Part shown: piece after piece, positions 46,166 through 51,249 of the stretch
Numbering within the stretch: the stretch's first letter is position 1
How the letters are laid out: each line of letters opens with the position of its first letter
From: Methylobacterium symbioticum
Lineage (GTDB): Bacteria > Pseudomonadota > Alphaproteobacteria > Rhizobiales > Beijerinckiaceae
DNA: 51,249 bases
NCBI RefSeq assembly: GCF_902141845.1
Contig: NZ_CABFPH010000037.1
Location: 1 to 51,249, forward strand
Reading direction: 5' to 3'
The notes under the pieces: model-generated
Told to the model about the DNA's origin: nothing
The model's database searches: none
What the model saw: only the letters and a program-made list of their open reading frames with translations
Program-made: the position numbers and the translations under genes

Positions 46166-47011
46166 TCAGGTGAGGTCGCGGATGGCCCGCGCCGCCGCCT
46201 CGTCCGCCTCGTCGATGTCGGGTGCGTCGATGTGGCGGTAGCGGGCCTGGATCAGGCCGAAGGCGCCGAAGGCGACGTGGCCGGCCGCGACGAGGCCCAG
46301 CAGCCAGGCGCCGTATTCCTGCCGCCGCAGCAGGGCGAAGGCCTCGGCCAGCCCCTTCACCTCGGAGGAGCGCTGGTACCACGCGGCGACGATGAGGAAG
46401 CCGCCGATGATCAGGAAGGCGATGCCGCGGGCCGCGTAGCCGAAGCGCCCGATCGGATTCGCCCAGCGCGCCTGGGTGTCCCCGAGCAGCAGGCGCTCCG
46501 TCACGTCGCCGCGCGCGGCCTTCCACAGGAAGCCGAAGCCGCCGCCGACGATCGCGGCACCGATGAGCGCCAGAAGCCAGCGCCCGAAGGGCCGGGCCAT
46601 CACCCAGGCGCTCCAGTCGCGCATGCCGTCGCCGCCGCTCATGCCGAGCCCCAGGCTGAGGCTCGCCGCGGTGAGGGCGAGGCCGCCATAGATCCCGGCG
46701 CTGACCAGATGCGCGGCCCGGACCGCGAGGCCCTTGGGCGCCGTGCCGCGCCGGTCGGCATCGGTGACCGCCTCGACGGCGCGCCAGACGGCGAAGCCGG
46801 CGAGCCCGAGGGCGATGGCACCGACGAGGACCGGCCCGAACGGCCCGCCGAAGACGGTCCGCAGAGCCCCGCGACTGTCGCCGGCCCGGCCGCCGGCCCC
46901 GAGGGCGGCGAGCACGGCGAGCCCGCCGACCACGCAATAGACGAAGCCGCGCGCGCCGTAGCCGAACCGGGCGAGCCGCTCCAGGGTGTTGCGCCCCCCG
47001 AGCCGCCTCAC
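46166..47011 (-). CDS. DUF1206 membrane protein
   Basis: A 281-residue protein with six hydrophobic segments arranged as three repeats, each beginning ARFGYGARGFVY or the related RFGYAARGIAFLIIGG and followed by LLGLVAAGHVAFGAFGL-like helices. This is the DUF1206 architecture; its role is unknown. The C-terminus is acidic and cytoplasmic (IDEADEAAARAI). GTG 47011 overlaps the stop of the upstream Smr-like gene (GTGA), so the two are coupled. Confidence 0.87.
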   Translation of the reverse strand: MRRLGGRNTLERLARFGYGARGFVYCVVGGLAVLAALGAGGRAGDSRGALRTVFGGPFGPVLVGAIALGLAGFAVWRAVEAVTDADRRGTAPKGLAVRAAHLVSAGIYGGLALTAASLSLGLGMSGGDGMRDWSAWVMARPFGRWLLALIGAAIVGGGFGFLWKAARGDVTERLLLGDTQARWANPIGRFGYAARGIAFLIIGGFLIVAAWYQRSSEVKGLAEAFALLRRQEYGAWLLGLVAAGHVAFGAFGLIQARYRHIDAPDIDEADEAAARAIRDLT

Positions 47012-47349
47012 GGGGCCGGACGCTGGGGCTTGCCGGAGAGCGAGACGTAGAAGCCGAGGCCGTCCTGGGCGGGCAGGGTCTGCAGGCGCTCGATCAGGCC
47101 GCGGCGCTTGGCGTCGAGGAGGAGGCGGCCGGTAGGCTGGAACAGCGTCTCGCCCCCGCCCTCGGGCGGGGGCGCGAGGCGGATCGCCACCGTCTTGCCC
47201 TTCCCGAAGCGGCTGCGCTCCAGCATGTCCTTGAGCGAGGCTTCCGCGGTGGCGCGGTTGGCCCCGCGCAGGTCGAGCACCGCCTCGGCATCGGTGACGC
47301 CGAGCGAGCCGCGCAGCTTGTCGGCGTAGAATTCTTCGAAATGGGGCAA
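47008..47349 (-). CDS. Degenerate Smr-like small protein
   Basis: A 113-residue protein. AVLDLRGANRATAEASLKDML followed by KTVAIRLAPPP, a helix ending RGLIERLQTLPAQDGLGFYVSL follows the strand-helix order of an Smr domain, where the motif is LDLHG followed by GKG. Here His is replaced by Arg and GKG is absent, so nuclease activity is doubtful. The relation is my reading of the pattern. ATG 47349 starts 21 bases after the Uma2 gene end and its stop overlaps the DUF1206 gene. Confidence 0.68.
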   Translation of the reverse strand: MPHFEEFYADKLRGSLGVTDAEAVLDLRGANRATAEASLKDMLERSRFGKGKTVAIRLAPPPEGGGETLFQPTGRLLLDAKRRGLIERLQTLPAQDGLGFYVSLSGKPQRPAP

Positions 47350-47370
47350 GGGCAGGGGACCTGACGGGGC

Positions 47371-47931
47371 TTAGAAGACAACGCGGTTGTAGATATCGGC
47401 GACCGCCACGCCGCCGCCAAGTTCGGGCAGCTCGATCCGGTCGTTGAGGCCGAAGACCTGCATCTCCCAGTCCCGGGCGCGCTGCCAAGCCTCGACCCGG
47501 CCCTCGTTTTGGTAGACGATCAGGAAGGTCTGGAGGCTCGGCACCGACAGATAGAACTCGACCTTGCGTCCGCGGTCGTTCGCCATGGTCGAGGGCGACA
47601 GAACCTCGGCGATCAGCACGGGGTCGCGCGCATAGCCGTCCGGAAGAGGCGGTCCGCAGCGCACCACGACGTCCGGGATCGGCGCGAAATCGTCCAACGC
47701 CTCGCTGAGGATGGCGAGGCCGGGCAAGGCGCTGCACCCACGTGCATCGGCGAGATCGCCGACCCGGCGCAGCAGGTTGTAGACGATCCGCTGGTGCCGC
47801 TCCTTCGGCGGCGGCATCAGCACGGCCTCGCCGTCGAGCAATTCCCAGCGCTCGTCATCCGGGCGGCTCTCGACCCAGACCTGATACTCGGCGACGCTCA
47901 TGCGCGCGTCGCGTCTCGCGGCCAGCGCCAT
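47371..47931 (-). CDS. Uma2-family (DUF820) putative endonuclease
   Basis: A 186-residue protein of the PD-(D/E)xK-like Uma2 family. MSVAEYQVWVESRPDDERWELLDGEAVLMPPPKERHQRI is the standard N-terminal half; PIPDVVVRCG and PVLIAEVLSPSTMANDRGRKVEFYLSVPSLQTFLIV carry the likely catalytic Asp, Glu and Lys. The biological role of these proteins is unknown. ATG 47931 (MALAARRDARM) is chosen; the frame is open a little further. Its codons are slightly less GC-rich than its neighbours, and such genes are often mobile. Confidence 0.88.
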   Translation of the reverse strand: MALAARRDARMSVAEYQVWVESRPDDERWELLDGEAVLMPPPKERHQRIVYNLLRRVGDLADARGCSALPGLAILSEALDDFAPIPDVVVRCGPPLPDGYARDPVLIAEVLSPSTMANDRGRKVEFYLSVPSLQTFLIVYQNEGRVEAWQRARDWEMQVFGLNDRIELPELGGGVAVADIYNRVVF

Positions 47932-48079
47932 CGGGGCCTCATCCTGCGAACGCTCGCGCGGGATGGTAGCACCGCCGATCGGCTCCACACCAGCGACATC
48001 CCGCGGCTGTGACGGTGCCCTCAGCCTGTTCGGTGCCGGCTTCGCCTCCGGGGCTCGGGGCCGCCCGCGTGAGGCGGCT

Positions 48080-48109
48080 CGACCGCCGGGGCCAAAGTCC
48101 CGGCGGTCG
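48080..48109 (-). terminator. Hairpin downstream of homospermidine synthase
   Basis: CGACCGCCGGG (48080-48090) and CCCGGCGGTCG (48099-48109) form a perfect 11-bp stem around an 8-base loop, 12 bases beyond the gene end. No T-run follows on the minus strand. The gap 47932-48121 holds nothing else apparent. Confidence 0.6.
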
Positions 48110-48121
48110 CTCTCGAAGGGA

Positions 48122-49570
48122 TCAGCCGTGCACGAGCACGTTACGGAACTGCCAGGGATCGCTCGTGTCGATGTCCTCCGGGAACAGGCCCGGACGGTCG
48201 GTGAGGGGGGTCCAGTCGGTGTAGACGCCCACCACCGGGCCGAGATACGGGGTCTGGACCTCCAGGCAGCGGCGGAAATCCATCTCGTCGGCCTCGACGA
48301 TGCCGGCGTTCGGGTTCTCCAGGGCCCAGACCATGCCGGCGAGCACGGCCGAGGTCACCTGCAGGCCCGTCGCGTTCTGGTAGGGGGCGATGGCCCGCGT
48401 CTCCTCGATGGAGAGCTGCGAGCCGTACCAGTAGGCGTTCTTCTTGTGCCCGTAGACGAGCACGCCGAGCTCGTCGATGCCGTCCACGATCTCGTTCTCG
48501 TCGAGGATGTGCTGGCTCTCCTGCACCTTGCCGGCATTGCCGAACATCTCGTGCAGCGAGAGCACCGCGTCGTTGGCCGGGTGATAGGCATAGTGGCAGG
48601 TCGGGCGGAAGACCGGCCGATCGCCCTCGCGCACCGTGTAGTAGTCGGCGATCGAGATCGCCTCGTTGTGGGTCACCAGGAAGCCGAACTGCGCGCCGAC
48701 CGTCGGCACCCAGGTGCGCACGCGGGTGTCGGCGCCGGGCTGCAGCAGGTAGATGGCGCAGCGCGAGCGGCCCTTCTCCTGCTCGCGGGCGTTCTCGGGC
48801 TTCCAGGTCTCGTGCGTGCCCCAGCCGAGCTCGGCCGGCTGGTTGCCCTCGGAGACGAAGCCCTCGACAGACCAGGTGTTGACGAAGACGCCGCGCGGCT
48901 TCGGGGTCTTGGCGCGCTGGGTGTCGCGCTCGGCGATGTGCACGCCCTTGACGCCGAGATCCTTCATCAGCGCCGCCCACTCGGCCTTGCTCTTCGGCTC
49001 GGGCCGCTCGAGGCCGGTATCGGCGGCGATGTTCAGCAGCGCCTGCTTGACGAACCAGGACACCATGCCGGGATTGGCGCCGCAGCAGGAGACGGCCGTG
49101 GTGCCGCCGGGATTCTGGGCGCGGGCGTCGAGGATGTCCTCGCGCAGGGCGTAGTTGGTGCGGTCGCCCTGGCTCTTGGTCTTGTCGAAATAGAAGCCCG
49201 GCCAGGGCTCGGCCACGGTGTCGATGTAGAGGGCGCCGAGCTCGCGGCAGAGCTCGAGAATCGCGCGCGACGAGGTGTCGACCGAGAGGTTGACGCAGAA
49301 GCCCTGGCCGCCGCCCTCGGTGAGGAGGGGGGTGAGCACGTCGCGGTAGTTCTCGGGCGTCAGCGCGACGGTCTCGAAGCGCAGGCCGTGCTTCTCGGCG
49401 AGATCCTTGTGGGTGTCGACCGGGTCGATCACCGTGAAGCGGGCGCGGTCGTACTCGAAATGGCGCTCGATGAGGGGCAGCGTGCCGCGGCCGATCGAGC
49501 CGAAGCCGATCATCACGATGGGACCGCTGATGCGGCCGTAGACCGGGTGATGGGTCGGCGTGTCTGTCAT
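48122..49570 (-). CDS. hss: Homospermidine synthase
   Basis: A 482-residue enzyme that makes sym-homospermidine from putrescine or spermidine using NAD as a transient redox cofactor. The Rossmann start is VMIGFGSIGRGTLPLIERHF; VALTPENYRDVLTPLL, NLSVDTSSRAILELCRELGALYIDT, SCCGANPGMVSWFVKQAL and TGLQVTSAVLAGMVWALENPNAGIVEADEMD are conserved. Homospermidine is the main polyamine in many alphaproteobacteria. ATG 49570 begins the family sequence. It stands alone with a long upstream gap. Confidence 0.95.
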   Translation of the reverse strand: MTDTPTHHPVYGRISGPIVMIGFGSIGRGTLPLIERHFEYDRARFTVIDPVDTHKDLAEKHGLRFETVALTPENYRDVLTPLLTEGGGQGFCVNLSVDTSSRAILELCRELGALYIDTVAEPWPGFYFDKTKSQGDRTNYALREDILDARAQNPGGTTAVSCCGANPGMVSWFVKQALLNIAADTGLERPEPKSKAEWAALMKDLGVKGVHIAERDTQRAKTPKPRGVFVNTWSVEGFVSEGNQPAELGWGTHETWKPENAREQEKGRSRCAIYLLQPGADTRVRTWVPTVGAQFGFLVTHNEAISIADYYTVREGDRPVFRPTCHYAYHPANDAVLSLHEMFGNAGKVQESQHILDENEIVDGIDELGVLVYGHKKNAYWYGSQLSIEETRAIAPYQNATGLQVTSAVLAGMVWALENPNAGIVEADEMDFRRCLEVQTPYLGPVVGVYTDWTPLTDRPGLFPEDIDTSDPWQFRNVLVHG

Positions 49571-50065
49571 GATGCGGCAGGTCCTCGATGATGCTCGGGC
49601 ACCCCGGCACAGGGGCGCCTCGTGGTTAAGCGGGCTGTGTGACGAAGCGGCGACAATCCGACGCCGGGCCGGGCAGCGAACGCGCGGCCGCGATCGGCCC
49701 TGGGGCCGCGGCCCGCGCAGGGGATCTTACTGGCGCCGCGTGCCCGCGCGGTCAACCGCCGGGGGAGGGAGCTGGAATGCATGGATCCCGTGCAGGATAT
49801 GCAGGCCCCGCCGGCGCGCGGGGCGATGTTCGGATCTCCTGTGCAGATCTCGGCTGGGCCACCGCCTCCGGGCCCGGCCGCGAACCAAGCATCTCCGCAG
49901 GATCGCAGGTGGAACCATTGTACATATGCTAGCGCTGCATGCATCCCGTGCGGCCGACCACGTTGCATGCGTTTCGCGAGATCCACACAGTATCGGCAAC
50001 AGAAGGTCCGGAAGACCTCGCGACACCTCGTTTCGGGAAGCGCCGCCTCATCTGGAGTTCTCGCG
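49571..50065. other. Gene-poor stretch upstream of homospermidine synthase
   Basis: About 495 bases with no supported gene. It has less GC-rich sequence around 49910-49990 (including TTGTACATATGCTAGCGC) that may hold promoters for either side. Frames on both strands lack domain signals. I see no tRNA or stable RNA fold. Confidence 0.4.
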
Positions 50066-50188
50066 ATGCTCGCCGTGCTCGTCGCCCAGTGCCCCGCTCC
50101 CGCCGAGGAGCCGCTCGACCGCGATCCCGGCCTGATCACCCTGGCCTTCGCCCTGGCCCGCCGCCTGCGCCGCGGCGCCCGCCTCTGA
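50066..50188 (+). CDS. Possible 40-residue protein
   Basis: ATG 50066, 9 bases after GGAG, opens a 40-codon frame with a short hydrophobic start (MLAVLVAQCPAPAEE) and a basic end (ARRLRRGARL). No family is recognised. The short length and GC-rich context mean it could be chance. Confidence 0.28.
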   Translation: MLAVLVAQCPAPAEEPLDRDPGLITLAFALARRLRRGARL

Positions 50189-50245
50189 TCCGAGCCGCCT
50201 CCCGGCCGCGCCCCGCGGCCGGATTGCGTCCGTCCCCCATGAGAG

Positions 50246-50290
50246 CTAGAGCCGTCCGGCGGTGCAGGCCGCTTTCGAGAACGACTCTAA
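50246..50290. repeat. TAGAGCCGT-type imperfect palindrome
   Basis: TAGAGCCGT (about 50247-50255) and ACGACTCTAA (about 50280-50289) form imperfect arms around a GC-rich middle. The motif is related to the hairpin at 44054-44092. It lies in the 183-base gap before the IalB gene, which otherwise shows no gene. Confidence 0.45.
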
Positions 50291-50371
50291 GCTGTTGATT
50301 GCGCGCCCCTTCCCGCCCGAGGCGAGGGACGCGCCGGCCGCCATGCCGGCCGAGGGGGATGGACTGAACGC

Positions 50372-51073
50372 ATGCCGACACGCGCGCCCTTCACCGCCCG
50401 GCCGCGGCCCGCAGCCGCGCTGCTGCTCGCGGGCCTCGCGCTCGCCGCGCCCCTGCCGATCCTCCTGCCGGTCCTGACGGCCGCATCCCCGGCCGCCGCG
50501 CAGGAGGCCGAGCCGGAGGCGGCCCCCGCCGCCGAGGAGAAGCCCAAGCCCAAGCCCAAGCCGGCCCCGCGGCCGAAGCCGGCGCCGGCCAAGGCGGTGG
50601 ACAAGCCCGCCGAGAAGGCGGCCTGGCCGGCGGGCGCCGACACCGTCACCGAGACCTACGGCGAGTGGACCACGAGCTGCGCCCGGGCCGAGGCGCAGGT
50701 CGCCTGCATGGTCATGCAGACCCAGGGCGACCGCAACACCGGGCGGCGCCAGTTCGCCTTCGAGCTGCGCACCCCCAAGGACGGGCGCGCCGAGGGCGTG
50801 ATCCTGATGCCCTTCGGCCTCGCCATCGAGCCGGGCGTGTCGTTCAAGCTCGACGAGGCGACCCTCGGCAAGGGCGCCTTCTACATCTCCTGCACGGCCG
50901 AGGGCTGCCTCGTGCCGGTGAGCTTCCCGACGCTCGCCACCGATTCGATGAAGACCGCCAAGGCCCTCGTGGTCACCGGCAAGAAGGCGTCCAACGACGA
51001 GGCCGTGACGATCACCCTGCCGCTCGCCGGCTTCGCCACCGCCTTCGAGCGCGCGGCGGCGCTGGGGAGCTGA
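50372..51073 (+). CDS. Invasion-associated locus B (IalB) family protein
   Basis: A 233-residue secreted protein. A long signal region (about 1-43, ending SPAAAQ) is followed by a Pro/Lys-rich linker (EEKPKPKPKPAPRPKPAPAK, about 55-74) and an IalB domain: TYGEWTTSCAR, VACMVMQTQ, ILMPFGLAIEPGVSFKLDE and SCTAEGCLVPVSF, with paired cysteines. The name comes from Bartonella; in free-living relatives these are periplasmic or surface proteins of unknown role. The frame is clear. ATG 50372 has no strong ribosome site. A second secreted gene starts 61 bases later. Confidence 0.88.
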   Translation: MPTRAPFTARPRPAAALLLAGLALAAPLPILLPVLTAASPAAAQEAEPEAAPAAEEKPKPKPKPAPRPKPAPAKAVDKPAEKAAWPAGADTVTETYGEWTTSCARAEAQVACMVMQTQGDRNTGRRQFAFELRTPKDGRAEGVILMPFGLAIEPGVSFKLDEATLGKGAFYISCTAEGCLVPVSFPTLATDSMKTAKALVVTGKKASNDEAVTITLPLAGFATAFERAAALGS

Positions 51074-51134
51074 CCCAGCACCAGGACCGAATCGCGGAGG
51101 CCGGCCAACGGCCCCGCATCGATGGGAGGAACGC

Positions 51135-51249
51135 ATGAGAGGATTGTCTGCCGCGCTCGTCGGCGCCTGCCTGGCCGCGCCCGCGGCGCTGGCCCAGGCG
51201 CCCGCGGCCCCCAACCAAGCGCCCGCGGCGCCCCCCGCCGAAGGCGCGG
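51135..51249 (+). CDS. Secreted protein, N-terminal part (runs off the window)
   Basis: ATG 51135 follows GGGAGGAACGC and opens a frame that continues to the window edge (38 codons). It reads as a signal peptide (MRGLSAALVGACLAAPAALA) followed by an Ala/Pro/Gln-rich linker. With the IalB gene directly upstream it may be a second IalB protein, but the diagnostic part lies outside the window. Confidence 0.7.
   Translation, partial: MRGLSAALVGACLAAPAALAQAPAAPNQAPAAPPAEGA

Overview
This window is GC-rich (about 70%) alphaproteobacterial chromosome that fits a Methylobacterium-type methylotroph (Hyphomicrobiales). It carries a lanthanide-type methanol dehydrogenase set (xoxF, xoxG, xoxJ), the PQQ cofactor operon with a fused pqqCD, the tetrahydromethanopterin formaldehyde oxidation pathway (fae, mtdB, mch, fhcBADC, mptG), and two ethylmalonyl-CoA pathway genes (ccr, ecm). 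No calcium-type mxaFI genes, tRNA, rRNA, CRISPR array, IS element or prophage were recognised. Overlapping stop/start codons (ATGA, GTGA, TGATG) are common and mark translationally coupled operons.

Layout. 1-1315: end of a probable aromatic-acid/drug exporter operon (membrane subunit tail, AaeX-like DUF1656, HlyD). 1316-2121: long gene-poor leader before pqqA. 2122-6642: pqqA, pqqB, pqqCD, pqqE, then two uncharacterised secreted proteins translationally coupled to pqqE. 6892-8566: folP-folB-folK. 8684-12083 (minus): xoxF-xoxG-xoxJ, with a 12-bp hairpin between xoxF and xoxG. 12738-14838 (minus): small hypothetical, RNase D, WYL-like protein. 15056-18266 (plus): aspS, a family 2 glycosyltransferase, a hypothetical. 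18230-19148 (minus): DUF3297 and a hexapeptide acetyltransferase. 19203-21536: malic enzyme fused to a phosphotransacetylase-like domain. 22196-26687 (minus): fhcB-fhcA-fhcD-fhcC. 27100-33988 (plus): mptG, mtdB, an ATP-grasp gene, mch, a second ATP-grasp gene, a CitG-like gene, fae, closed by a strong terminator. 34221-35388: brnT-brnA toxin-antitoxin and two small proteins. 35482-40823: ccr, katA and, divergently, ecm. 40865-41845 (minus): a secreted catalase-like peroxidase lacking the distal histidine. 41976-46112: polyprenyl-phosphate sugar transferase, SDR reductase and a FlaA1/WbpM-type dehydratase that together look like an initiation module for a 6-deoxy-HexNAc polysaccharide. 46166-49570 (minus): DUF1206 protein, degenerate Smr-like protein, Uma2 nuclease, homospermidine synthase. 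50372-51249: an IalB protein and the start of another secreted protein.

How it works together. XoxF oxidises methanol with PQQ and a lanthanide in the periplasm and passes electrons to XoxG; XoxJ assists. The adjacent pqq operon makes the cofactor. Formaldehyde entering the cytoplasm is condensed with H4MPT by Fae, oxidised by MtdB, hydrolysed by Mch and released as formate by Fhc using methylofuran; MptG makes an early H4MPT intermediate, and the ATP-grasp and CitG-like genes are probably cofactor-side genes. Ccr and Ecm belong to glyoxylate regeneration for assimilation. Non-C1 genes (aspS, rnd, cell-surface sugars, toxin-antitoxin) sit between these blocks. The most promising under-described items are the two secreted proteins coupled to pqqE, the catalase-like protein without its distal histidine, the ATP-grasp/CitG trio, and several families of palindromic intergenic repeats.
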